From the NCBI GenBank assembly GCA_964030785.1, contig OZ034966.1, positions 1,496,501-1,560,500 on the forward strand: a stretch of 64,000 bases of DNA, written 5' to 3'. A program made the position numbers and the translations under genes. This DNA comes from Siderastrea siderea (lineage: Eukaryota > Cnidaria > Anthozoa > Scleractinia > Rhizangiidae). Numbering within the stretch: the stretch's first letter is position 1; each line of letters opens with the position of its first letter. The notes below the pieces were generated by a model. The model was not told the DNA's origin. It saw only the letters and a program-made list of their open reading frames with translations, and made no database searches. This document shows positions 18,020 to 27,645 of the stretch, piece after piece.

Positions 18020-18784
18020 TTATAATTTTTTTTCTCTCAAAATTAGAGAAAATGACGTATCTGCATCATTCAAATCTATTATTCGTCGTTTACCATCAGT
18101 AATGTATACCCGCAGGGTGTTTATGATATACTTATTCACTGGATAATATTGAACTCTTAAAGGCTCTTTAGTAAAAGCATAAGATGGTTGCAAATCATTT
18201 GTGCCAAAAGTGTAGATAATATCTGTCTCATGCTCATCAACAAGACTTTCTGAAATAAGATCGCAATGTATATTCAAAATCTCTGTATCTTGACTGAGAT
18301 TTGGTGTGTAGTCACCAACATTTTCAGAACTGGTTAAAATTCGTTTGTTGAAGCCAATCAGATCGCCAAAATTCGATGTTGTCAGGTCCAGTCGGTAGTT
18401 TGTTGTCAGATTTACTGTTGTTTTGAAAGTCGTGTTGTTGAATTGTAATGTAATTGGATATGTGGTTGAGCTTGAAGTTGTTATTTTTGTCTGTTGCTTG
18501 ATAAAATCATTAAAACTGACATAATTCCATGTGCCCGGTGGGAAGATTATATCTTTCCAAGTTTTTCCACCATCTGAAGAGTATTTTATTTTTTGGTTGT
18601 TCAACTCTGATGTAATATTGAACCATGTGAAAGACATGGATATAATTCGACCTAAACCGAGTTCATATTGTCTGTTTGGATCAAGTATTATTGGTTGATT
18701 ATATCTGATTGTGAAATCGCTAGGTTTGTTTTTTGTTTGTTTCTTCTTAACGTTGTGAGAAGATAAAACTAATGTAGTATTCAT
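18020..18784 (-). CDS. Minor capsid (penton) protein, single jelly-roll
   Basis: 254 residues from MNTTLVLSSHNVKKK. The N-terminus (PSDFTIRYNQPIILDPN, YELGLGRI) and the final (NKYIINTLRVYITDGKR, DADTSFSLILREK) are typical of Polinton penton proteins, which occupy the capsid vertices. Intact. It sits one base beyond the end of the 330-residue gene, so the two are probably co-transcribed. Fragments of it are duplicated at 17590-17905. Confidence 0.9.
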   Translation of the reverse strand: MNTTLVLSSHNVKKKQTKNKPSDFTIRYNQPIILDPNRQYELGLGRIISMSFTWFNITSELNNQKIKYSSDGGKTWKDIIFPPGTWNYVSFNDFIKQQTKITTSSSTTYPITLQFNNTTFKTTVNLTTNYRLDLTTSNFGDLIGFNKRILTSSENVGDYTPNLSQDTEILNIHCDLISESLVDEHETDIIYTFGTNDLQPSYAFTKEPLRVQYYPVNKYIINTLRVYITDGKRRIIDLNDADTSFSLILREKKL

Positions 18785-19777
18785 TTATTTTACATGGAAA
18801 AAGTTTTTATAAATTTTATTGTATTTATCTTTGCTAATTATGTAATTTCTCAACAAAATATCGAGAATGGCAACACCTGTGTTTCTGAGTTCAATGCTAT
18901 TGTTTCCAGCATCAATCGAACCGACTATCAATCCCAATTTTTTGATTGCTTCTTCGGGATTGATGAAAACTGCGACGGCTTTTCCACCTCGTTTTGTTTT
19001 CTTTCCTTTGAGACCGGAACCTTTGAAACTCTTCAACTTATTTTTGTTGAAATTGATATAATCGTTGAGAACTTTTCGAGAGTCGTCGATGACCTTTCTT
19101 CTGAACTGTGCTTCAGATTGGGTTATCAAACCTTTATTCAACTGCTTTGTAATGTGTGTTTTGTAACCTGGGAGTTGTTGTCTTTTCTTGACTGCATTTT
19201 CTATTTTTTTTGATAAGAAAGAATGTCTTGTTTTTTCTGTCATATCTTCTCTTTTGAGTTGTGCTTCAATATCATCATAGTTGGTCAATCCAAGTTCATC
19301 TAAAGTCTCATTTATTCTATCTTCTTCAAAAATCTCATAATCTGGAACTTCATCTTCTTCATATTCTGGGGGGTCTTCAAGTTGTTGCATAAACTCAGGA
19401 TTGACATATATTTTCTTTTTTCCTGTTTCCAAATCTTTGAGAACATCGTCATAGGAGGGTGGTTTTGGAACAAGCTGTTTAGTATTTTCTGGTTCATGAA
19501 ACAAATCTTCAAGATTGTAATCTGGTATTTCTTCATCATCTATATTGATACCATAATCTGGAACCTCTACTTTTTTCCTTTGCAACCGTCTTTTAAAAGG
19601 TTGTGGTTGCGTCAACTCCTTCAAACCGGATGTTATCGGTTTGAAAAGCTTCTCTGCTTCAACATCACTCATTGTATCGGTTATTTTCTTTTGTTTTAGC
19701 GTTTCCCTGATAGTATTGACATCTTGGCCTATTTTCGATCTTTTTTCAGCCATTTCTTTCCACTTGAGGAGACTCAT
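18785..19777 (-). CDS. Acidic structural protein with two PPxY motifs
   Basis: 330 residues from MSLLKWKEMAEKRSK. The acidic first half has three (V/I)PDY repeats and two PPxY motifs: KPPSYDDVL (codons near 19448-19465) and DPPEYEED (near 19362-19373). PPxY binds WW domains of NEDD4-type ubiquitin ligases and serves as a late domain in retroviruses; adenovirus protein VI carries PPSY. The second half is basic and ends in a hydrophobic stretch (NTGVAILDILLRNYIISK). The position beside the penton fits a virion protein of the Polinton 'PY' kind. The role in trafficking or exit is inferred from the motifs. Confidence 0.75.
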   Translation of the reverse strand: MSLLKWKEMAEKRSKIGQDVNTIRETLKQKKITDTMSDVEAEKLFKPITSGLKELTQPQPFKRRLQRKKVEVPDYGINIDDEEIPDYNLEDLFHEPENTKQLVPKPPSYDDVLKDLETGKKKIYVNPEFMQQLEDPPEYEEDEVPDYEIFEEDRINETLDELGLTNYDDIEAQLKREDMTEKTRHSFLSKKIENAVKKRQQLPGYKTHITKQLNKGLITQSEAQFRRKVIDDSRKVLNDYINFNKNKLKSFKGSGLKGKKTKRGGKAVAVFINPEEAIKKLGLIVGSIDAGNNSIELRNTGVAILDILLRNYIISKDKYNKIYKNFFHVK

Positions 19778-19914
19778 TTTATTTCATTGAAACAAAAAAA
19801 ATAATATTTTTTGTTTCAATTGAATATAAAAAAGCTTGCATATCGTGTCGCATAGCGTGTTACATAGCGTGTCACATAAAATTATTGAGAAAAATTCTGT
19901 TGTGAATTAATAAA
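19778..19914. promoter_or_regulatory. Divergent promoter region between the left and right gene blocks
   Basis: 137 bp separate the minus-strand structural block from the plus-strand ATPase. It holds a 13-bp inverted repeat (ttgaaacaaaaaa at 19787-19799, ttttttgtttcaa at 19807-19819) and three 12-bp direct repeats of catagcgtgtya (19839-19850, 19851-19862, 19863-19874). Direct repeats between divergent starts look like binding sites for a regulator. Confidence 0.6.
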
Positions 19915-20559
19915 ATGGAAATACCAAACTATGATGTAAAAGGAGATGAAGACAGTAATTTCACTCAATTATATCCTTATATGCCGGATAGATGCTTCAG
20001 AATGTTAATCTGCGCTCCGAGTGGGAGTGGTAAAACCAATCTTTTACTTCATATGGTTAAAAAACCCCTGTTATTTTATGATAAGATTTATCTGTACGCA
20101 AAAAACTTACAGCAAAACAAGTATCAGCATTTGTTGAAAGAATTTGAGCCTCTTTCGAAAAAATATGGTTATAATATTATTGAAGGGAGCAACGGTGAGA
20201 TAATTCCTCTGGATGAAATGGTCGATGGGAATCAAAAATTGATCATTTTCGATGATTACCTCAACACCGGCGCCAAAAATGATAGAGAAATACGAAACTA
20301 TTTCACAAACTCGAGGAATAAAAATTGCAGCTGTATATATCTTTCTCAGTCTTTTTACAATACAGATAAAACCATAAGATTAAACTGTTCACACCACTGC
20401 ATTTACGATTTTCCAAGCAGAAACGAACAAAGAATGATATGTCAAGAATTAAATGTTGATAAAGATGACTATATCTTGGCAACAAATGAACCGTACACTT
20501 TTTTATATGTTGATAAGCCGCGAAAATTCAATGCAAAAAATTTTACTGAAATAATCTGA
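19915..20559 (+). CDS. Genome-packaging ATPase, FtsK/HerA (A32-like)
   Basis: 214 residues from MEIPNYDVKGDEDSN. Walker A is LICAPSGSGKTNLLL (about residues 31-45) and Walker B is KLIIFDDYL. A sensor-type Gln/Ser follows (CIYLSQSFY). Length and motifs match the packaging ATPases of Polintons, virophages and poxvirus A32, which pump the genome into the capsid. First gene of the plus-strand block, 11 bp before the fibre-like gene. Intact. Confidence 0.95.
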   Translation: MEIPNYDVKGDEDSNFTQLYPYMPDRCFRMLICAPSGSGKTNLLLHMVKKPLLFYDKIYLYAKNLQQNKYQHLLKEFEPLSKKYGYNIIEGSNGEIIPLDEMVDGNQKLIIFDDYLNTGAKNDREIRNYFTNSRNKNCSCIYLSQSFYNTDKTIRLNCSHHCIYDFPSRNEQRMICQELNVDKDDYILATNEPYTFLYVDKPRKFNAKNFTEII

Positions 20560-20570
20560 ATATTTAATAA

Positions 20571-22256
20571 ATGAGTTTTTACAACGGAGTATTGAATTTT
20601 AATCATTTTATGAGTTCGAGAGGTCTCAGAGGTTTACCTGGTATTGGATTTAAATTAGATGCCAATAATGATTATGATATGCAGAATAAAAAATTAGTGA
20701 ATGTAAAACAAGGAACCAATAATGATGATGTGGTTACAAAAAGCCAGTTAGATAGTGAAATAGCTAAGATTCCAAGTGCGGATACAACTCAGTTTGTGAA
20801 AAAGACAGGAGCAACTATGAACGGAGACCTAATTTTACAACCACAGCCGTACCCAATTCATGGAAACACGAATAAAGCCATCTCTTATAATACAGCTCGG
20901 AATATATTCTTGAGTAAAAAAGAAGGCGGGTCCATGCTACAATCTTTAGACATGAACAACCATTTCATAACAAATATCAAAGACCCAGTTAATTCAGATC
21001 ATGGAGTAAATAAAAAATATGTCGATAATCAGCTTGTGAAAAAATTAGATAAGGGCACTACTATTGATATGAAAAATAATGCGATCACCAATGTTAAATT
21101 TCCAGTAAACCAAAAAGATGTTGCTACTGTAGAATATATCACTAACTCACAAAAAAATTATCTCAAACTTGATGGCACAACAAGTATGTCGGGAGACTTG
21201 AATTTAAATAACAATAAAATTATTAACTTACAAACCGATTCAAAAAATTCGAAATCCGCAGTTAATGTTGAGTTAATGGAAAATGAAATAACAGATTTGA
21301 GAAATCTTGTCACTCAAAAAATTCATGAAACTCAGATTATTAATTCAGGACAAAAAAAAGACGCCTTCAGATACTTGATGGAAAACGACGACGAATCTTC
21401 AAGTGAATCAAATATTCAGGTTTTGGGTATTGTTGATTTTTCCAATTCTCCACATCAAATTAATAAAAAAGCTTACCAACTTAAACTCCTGTTTCAAAAA
21501 AGCTCACCAAACCAGTACCAATCACGCCTCGGTTTTAACCTTTATAAACTTCCTGTTGGATACTATACTTTAGTCGTTGAATGGTTTCCACCGGAAATGA
21601 GTGAGTTGAGTGTGGCAGTGCAAGGCACTACGATTTCAATTTCTAATTATGCAACAAAAACATTCGAAAACTATACCAAAACAGTTATCAATTTTCACCG
21701 ATGGGGTAGCTCACCTCCACAATTTATTTATCTCGATCTACACGGTACAGTTACTTTTCCATCACTTTTAACAATTGGGCATCTAATTGTTTATGGCGTA
21801 AAAGAAACAATTTCAAACGTTGACCCAAGTGTTTATGACACCGCGTTTGCAATTGAGAATGGAAAAATGGTGATGGAAACAGATTTATCTTTAAACGGGC
21901 ATAATTTGAGTGGTTCCGTTCATTACATAAATGGGTATTTAAATACTAAAAACGGTTACGCATTTTTATTAAACGGTTTCGATAAATTACTCTTTTTAAA
22001 CGATGTTCAAATAATGAATATAACAGTTTTCTATCTTAAACACAAAAATAAATATCCACTTGTCAAATTAAAAATTAGAAAACACACTCAAAATTTTAAT
22101 GATTCAATACATTTATTTAATTCAAATAATGCAACTCGAACACAAAAAATAAATATCAATTTAAACCTGTCGTTTAGTTATTTAATTGTGGAATTAAATA
22201 CCCTTTTTCCACCAGGAGAAGAATTCTTACTATTAATGGAATATAGAGCGTCATAA
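20571..22256 (+). CDS. Fibre/tail-fibre-like protein
   Basis: 561 residues. After an N-terminal stretch with GLRGLPGIGF there are four repeats of the form xMxNxxIxN(V/I)...D.V...Y(V/I) at about residues 36-62, 127-153, 166-191 and 209-236, with TGATMNGDL and TTSMSGDLNL before two of them. This is the shaft repeat style of phage tail fibres (GDLDM...ITNL...DA..K.YV). A region of predicted heptad character follows (~240-262), then a ~290-residue C-terminal part that is likely globular. I infer a trimeric surface fibre for attachment. It is the last gene before the right TIR; surface proteins are often the most variable, so homologues may be few. Confidence 0.7.
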   Translation: MSFYNGVLNFNHFMSSRGLRGLPGIGFKLDANNDYDMQNKKLVNVKQGTNNDDVVTKSQLDSEIAKIPSADTTQFVKKTGATMNGDLILQPQPYPIHGNTNKAISYNTARNIFLSKKEGGSMLQSLDMNNHFITNIKDPVNSDHGVNKKYVDNQLVKKLDKGTTIDMKNNAITNVKFPVNQKDVATVEYITNSQKNYLKLDGTTSMSGDLNLNNNKIINLQTDSKNSKSAVNVELMENEITDLRNLVTQKIHETQIINSGQKKDAFRYLMENDDESSSESNIQVLGIVDFSNSPHQINKKAYQLKLLFQKSSPNQYQSRLGFNLYKLPVGYYTLVVEWFPPEMSELSVAVQGTTISISNYATKTFENYTKTVINFHRWGSSPPQFIYLDLHGTVTFPSLLTIGHLIVYGVKETISNVDPSVYDTAFAIENGKMVMETDLSLNGHNLSGSVHYINGYLNTKNGYAFLLNGFDKLLFLNDVQIMNITVFYLKHKNKYPLVKLKIRKHTQNFNDSIHLFNSNNATRTQKININLNLSFSYLIVELNTLFPPGEEFLLLMEYRAS

Positions 22257-22503
22257 ACATTTTTCAGTTATTATATAGCACAAGTCTACTTTTCTAAAAA
22301 ATAACAAACTTTACTAATAAACTTTACTAATAAACTTTACTAATAAACTTTACTTCAAATACAAGTTCATCTGATATTGCATGACAATCTGATGACTCAT
22401 TTCCTCGGGAAAGTCCCTGTGGTTTTCAAGACAAAAGAACTGTCTAACGCGTTAGACAGACAATTGAAAAACTTAATGACCCATTTCCTCGGGAAAGTCC
22501 CTG
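22257..22503. promoter_or_regulatory. Right-end regulatory-looking region: 13-bp repeats, palindrome, two kB sites
   Basis: Contains 3.8 copies of aaactttactaat (22306-22354). Then come two 27-bp direct repeats (22393-22419, 22477-22503; one difference), each containing GGGAAAGTCCC, whose inverse is GGGACTTTCCC (22407-22417 and 22491-22501). Between them is a perfect 20-bp palindrome, CTGTCTAACGCGTTAGACAG (22440-22459). The second repeat abuts the right TIR. GGGACTTTCC is the classic NF-kB binding site. No coding potential. Confidence 0.75.
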
Positions 22504-22926
22504 GAGACTAATTAAAAGTGAAAAACATCTCATTGGGAGCTACGTGGTCGATAAAATATCACTCAGCTGCTTCGACGATAAGAGATATATTCATGAAAAT
22601 GGTGTAACAAGTTATGCGTACGGTCACGGATGAATTTTTTGGGCCGGTTTCAAAAAGGGGGTCGGGAAATTTGACCAGGTGCGCTGAAAATTGGGGGGTC
22701 GGGAAATTTGACCGGGGATTTTTCAGTCAAATTTGACAAAAGATTTGACTGAAGTACTAATTATATGAATTCATCAGAAATTCCCAAAAATGCGCCAATA
22801 CTCTAAGTACTAATTATATGAATTCATCAGAAATTCCCAAAAATGCGCCAATACTCTAAGTACTAATTATATGAATTCATCAGAAATTCCCAAAAATGCG
22901 CCAATACTCCCAATTCTCTAACTACT
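22504..22926. repeat. Right terminal inverted repeat of the Polinton (423 bp)
   Basis: Inverse of 7795-8217. Its inner end therefore carries, on the plus strand, a second copy of the last 43 codons and stop of polB (22504-22633), without the rest of the gene. Confidence 0.95.
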
Positions 22927-22932
22927 CGTATG

Positions 22933-24193
22933 ATACTTTGCGTATCGTTTACAAGAAAGCTGCTTATAAATTCAAACATTTCCCGAGGGTACAAATTTAC
23001 TAGCGCGGAACGAGAGACCTAGCGACGACAACAGCAAGCCTGATTTTTTCAGGCTTTCTTTTCGCAACTGCATAAGTTGCGTTAATAACTGCGAGGATCT
23101 TCTTTACATTTATTTCTTCATTCCGCAGTTCAAATATATGAATCTCATATATTCATAATTTCGACAACAGTAGTCTTGCCACAAGTTCACACTTGGCTTT
23201 CGAGTTACAAGCGACTAAGTCAAGCACGGAATTTATGGGCGTGACATACGACCATCAGTACTGGAAGTGTCTTTTAAGAAGTCTAAAATAATGGCCTATA
23301 GGTTCGCGCTACGTTAGTCCCAGTCTGAATTAAAATCAACATTAGTGAGAAGATGAACTACTTATTTCAGGGTGCAGCCCTTCCCTGTTGGCATATTTTA
23401 CTTCAGACTGACGCTGCGTTCACACTAGCACCAAAACAAGTTGAAAGTAACATGTTTCAAAGAGACACGGCGTTGCCCTTAACATGTTTGTAATGCATTG
23501 TTCACATTACGTGTCTGTTTTAAACACGTTTCTTGCCTGGTTTAGCGGATAACGCATAAAATCTTAATGGTTGCACTTAAACCAAAAAAAGGCACTCAAA
23601 TGTCCTGTTGCATTTATTCTGTGGTTTAATTTCCCTTGTCATACCCTACGGGTACTTTTTCTTCTCAGTCTGTCTTCTCCGCTCTCGGCTGCCAAGGTTA
23701 CAATGTTTCATTCAAGATCAGACTAAGCAAGTTTCGGCCTAATATGAATACAGTACCATACCGAGCTTGAGTAAATCGTGAGTGTTTAACGTTGATTTTG
23801 AATTTAATAATAGAATATCCACACTAAAGTTTCTGGCACGTTGTGAATGTCATTCACTTATTCAACTTTTTAAGTACAATTAACTTAACTCTTCAATTTT
23901 TAACCGGTTTTACACCAATATTTACAAGTCCTTAATCAAAAGCTTAACAATTTATCTCCAAACCTAACCTCATAATTTAATTTTAATTTAATTTAATTTT
24001 ATCCCATTTTCTTTGCACAAAGTAATATAAACAAAATATATAGATTTACATAAATAAAAAGTACGTATATAGTAAGTTACAATGACAGAAAAAAAAATTA
24101 AATATGTGCAAAAGAGGAAGACTAGAAAGGAACTAATGAACCACTCGAGCTAGTCCACCTATATATTACTCTCACGAGTCTTCTGGTTTCTGT
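22933..24193. other. Intergenic; dispersed repeat fragments
   Basis: No gene recognised. The stretch around 23030-23160 (caagcctgattttttcaggc ... attccgcagttc) has the look of a dispersed repeat: paired caagcctga/tcaggctt and gcaact/agttgc arms. The remainder is AT-rich. The end lies downstream of PTRH1. Confidence 0.4.
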
Positions 24194-26491
24194 TTATAGC
24201 TGTACTTGAAACTGAACATTATTTGAACCACTGTCTGTATCTTGACAAGAACTGCTTTGGCTCATTAATGAATGGAGCTCAGCCATGAGGGCCTTACAGC
24301 ATTTCTCAACTGTGTCCTGTATAACCGGGATCTCTGACGGCTCAAAGTTACTCAGAACGTAAGATGTCACGTCATGTCTGTTGTCTGGCCTTCCGATTCC
24401 TACTCGCACTCTCTTAAGACTCTGAAAATAAACAAACGAATGAACACTAAAAATGCATGTTAATAAAAAAGGAAAAAAGAATAAAAATGCATGCAATTAA
24501 ATAAACAAACGAATTAAACAAAACAAATGTTATCATTACATAATACAGTGGACCCTCCACAAAGTCATGAACACCTACACAGATATCGGACTGAAACTTT
24601 CCAAGTACGGATTACAAAAATTCTTCATGTTAAGAAAGGAAGGAGTTGGAAAAATCAAGACATGAAATATAATCTTACATCACATCCCAGGGAAGCAATT
24701 GCTGATCTAACACCGTTGTGGCCACTACAAAAAAAGACAAGACGACATCTCAGAATTAATAAAAACCTTGCCCAGCACTGACATGCAAAAGGACAGCTGT
24801 TATCTAATTATTTCAACTAGTAAAAAAAACACTTAAAAATGAGATCACCTGAAAGCCTACCACACAGGGTCTTAATGAGGTACAGTATGCAAGTATGTTG
24901 TATTTGTATCTTGGAGAAATGAATATTTATTTATTGTATCTGAAAAGGTTAATCACTGATCACAAATTTTGATCCCTGCATTGTTCAGTTTGATCCCTGA
25001 TCCTTTGAAAAACTGTTAACTATAGCCCATTGCCTGTGTTACTGACTGTATGGCTGTGATCTCAGGTTCCACCAATCTGATCTCCAATTACCTCTCTTAT
25101 TCCTGATCCCACCATTTTGATCCCACATACACTCTTTTTTTATATATATAAGAACGCAAAAAATTTGGCTGAGCCTGAGGATGTTCTTATTTTAGCCCAT
25201 ACATTTTCTTAAATTTGGGGGCAAATCTCAGCCTAAACGTTCTTATAAAAATGGTTCTTATAAAGAAAAGAGTGTAACTCATTAATCCTACATGTACACT
25301 GTAGCTCAGTCACATAGTATGAATTATTAGTAACATCACATGTAGATCATCATGGTTAGGGATTGAAAGGGGGAGGGTGTAATTAAATGAGAGGTCATTA
25401 ATTTGAGTAAATTACATTCCTATATCACTGTGCACAATGCTCACCCTGCACTTCCACCATGTTTTAAACTGAATTTCCCCACAGGCTTATCAAGATCATC
25501 ATGTACCAGAACAACATTAGAAGGGTTCACATGGAACATTGCAGCTGCAAAATAAAATAGAAATTGCTGTGAACATGGTCATTCTCAATAATAAAACTAA
25601 AAATTGACTTCACAGTTTGATGTGCATCTTTTTTGCGTGAACGCTATGCAAAATTGACTTTAGGCCTTTGAGATGACAAGACAGAGATATATTTGTTTCT
25701 CCAAATATGTATACATGTTACTGATGCCAAAACTAACAAAATGTGGTTTAATCAAAGCAGTTTTTCATCAGCATTGAAAGTAAGAATAAAAAACGGAGGA
25801 CCTACTCGCAATCAGACTTACACTATAAGAAGACAGAAAACCATCAGCACATATGGCCATCTTGTAGTGAAACTGTTGGCAAAAGCTAAAGCACAGGGCC
25901 CACCAAAGAATGCATGGCAACCAGGAGTATTATCTAATGGTACTATTGTAATATTATGGTATTGTGGTTTTCATGCCCATAAAACTCTTGACTTCACAAA
26001 CTAACTAACAACTGTGGCTTTAACCGCCATTGGACTGCGGAAGCCAACATGAACAAAATCCAGGAAACAGAGTACCTTTTAAACAAAAACCTTTTTTTTC
26101 AGTGGGGGAGGGGAAAGGAGGATTTTGCTAAGACAATAGACAACAGAGTCTTGAACTTCAGAGTTGTATGTTATTGACTGTTGAGGGAAAGTATAATAAT
26201 ATTATTATCTGTGGTACACGTACCTGTTCTTGCAATGCTCTTTCCATTAATGTTCATTGCTACAATTGGTTTCAAGAGTATCAGCTTATGGTTGTTCATT
26301 GTTGTTGCAGCCAAATGACCCATTGATCTCCTGTTAAACTGCCAAGCAGCACCTAACTGTTTGCTCAGACAGTCAACCACTAGCATTCCAACACTGTGCC
26401 GTGTGTCTGGGAGGATGTAATTGCCTAAACCTACCACCTGTCACAACAACAAAAACCCGATTGTTTTTGAAATTTAGACTTGTAAACAGGC

Positions 26492-26532
<41 letters not shown>

Positions 26533-27506
26533 CCAATCAATCAATCAGTCAATCAATCAATCAATCAAACAATCAACAAATCAATCAATCATAAACCAGC
26601 TATACACTCATCATGTTGAATTTTGACTGCCAGCAAAAAATCGCAAAGTATACATGCTTCCATAATAGTGAATTTTTTAGCAACTTTAATTGCCGTGACG
26701 AGCAATAAAAATCTTTGATCTGACATGTCAGATACTGGCGATTCTGCCAAAATGACCAGCAATCAACTACACATGTAGTGTGTCCCCTCCCACCTCGATC
26801 AATTTTGCCGCATAACAAGCATACATAATTGCTTAGTGTGTTGCTTGCAATTACAAAAGACTTAACAGAGTAGCAGCTCTTGGAGCTAAGGGTCTATCTT
26901 AGTTAACAGCAGTCTTTGACCTACACTTGCAACCTGTGACAGGTCACTGGTCAAAAAACCTGCCTGGCACGTCTTCATAGGGCTTACATCATCCATTGTC
27001 AAGGCAACTCAACATATGCGCAACAGAAAAACTGTCACTGACTGGCAGAGGTCACTCTCGATTTTAGCGTTTATTTCAAATAAAAAAGACCTCTGTAAGA
27101 AGGGAATGGCCAAGCAGACTTAAGTTGAGTGGTCAAATGGACAGGCGTTTGCAACTTTGCAATTGCGTTCAACTCCTTTTGGCCAGGGGTTTACATGTAG
27201 TTCAAGACTAAGAGCTGTGAGAAAATTTGATCATCTCTTTCTTTCCATAGAATAGGAAAACGGAGTACCCTGGCCTACAATAGTCTGCCGAAGTCTACGA
27301 AGTTCAAGCTTGTAACACGAAAGTTTAATAAGCGAGAGGAAAATAACCATTAAAATAATTACCATTGCGCGTAGTTTCCTAACATCGTTGGCTTGTGATT
27401 GACTTAAGTTCCTCTGGCATATAAATACGAACGATTTTGACGTCTGGACGAGTCCTGGATTGCCCGAAAACACACGCCAAAGACATCTACACCTCTCCGC
27501 CATCAT
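24194..27506 (-). CDS. PTRH1: Peptidyl-tRNA hydrolase 1, five exons
   Basis: Cleaves the ester bond of peptidyl-tRNA released from ribosomes, here probably in mitochondria. Exons on the minus strand: 27506-27363, 26437-26224, 25544-25445, 24724-24679 and 24421-24194. All introns are GT-AG, phases are consistent, and 732 bp gives 243 residues. Visible family motifs: VVGLGN...DTRHSVGM with the catalytic His, LLKPIVAMN with the substrate-binding Asn, VHDDLDKPVGKF with the Asp, GGSAG/GHNGVRS across a junction, and KRVRVGIGRP. The first 48 residues (basic, no acidic cluster at the start) could be a mitochondrial presequence. The usual GLGNPG is GLGNYI here. Intron 2 contains a 103-codon open frame on the other strand that I regard as chance. 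Shares a 139-bp promoter with DNLZ. Confidence 0.92.
25129..25275. mobile_element. Small inverted-repeat element (MITE-like) in a PTRH1 intron
   Basis: Ends acactcttttttt / gaaaagagtgt with inner ataagaacg / gttcttat arms. 147 bp, non-coding. The middle holds a second pair of gttcttat arms. Target duplication unclear. Confidence 0.45.
26493..26593. repeat. (TCAA)n microsatellite
   Basis: About 100 bp of tandem tcaa with a few substitutions, in PTRH1 intron 1. Confidence 0.95.
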
Positions 27507-27645
27507 GATGTTGAAATAAAAGCAAAAATATTACGCAACCTCATCCCCAGGAGCTTCTCGGCAATCGAAGTGGCTGAAAACCCTCCTGAAAACCAAGTTA
27601 CGAGCCTGCATGCAATTCCAGCGGCTTACAACTCCAGAAGTTTAG
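27507..27645. promoter_or_regulatory. Bidirectional promoter of PTRH1 and DNLZ
   Basis: Only 139 bp separate the two divergent start codons. There is no TATA box. The segment caacctcatccccagg (from about 27538) resembles the terminus of the MULE-like elements at 674 and 51043. The DNLZ start lies in a gATGGCGGCGATGGCGGC run that matches YY1 sites, often found at start codons of housekeeping genes. Confidence 0.7.

Larger units (their letters stand above)
7789..22932. mobile_element. Complete Polinton/Maverick element with 6-bp target duplication
   Basis: The element runs from 7795 to 22926 (15,132 bp). It begins AGTAGTTAGAG and ends with the inverse, and is flanked by the direct repeat cgtatg at 7789-7794 and 22927-22932. 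A 6-bp duplication, AG...CT termini and long TIRs are hallmarks of Polintons. It encodes protein-primed DNA polymerase B, retroviral-type integrase with chromodomain, adenovirus-type protease, FtsK/HerA-type packaging ATPase, double-jelly-roll major capsid and single-jelly-roll penton, plus PLA2-like, fibre-like and minor virion proteins. Genes left of about 19.8 kb are on the minus strand; the ATPase and fibre are on the plus strand. Undecayed core genes and identical TIRs imply a recent insertion, close to the virus-like adintovirus/Polinton grade. Confidence 0.97.

Noticed and set aside
25693..26004. 103-codon plus-strand open frame in a PTRH1 intron
   Set aside because: No recognised domain, no supporting splice sites, and it lies inside a well-supported intron on the other strand.
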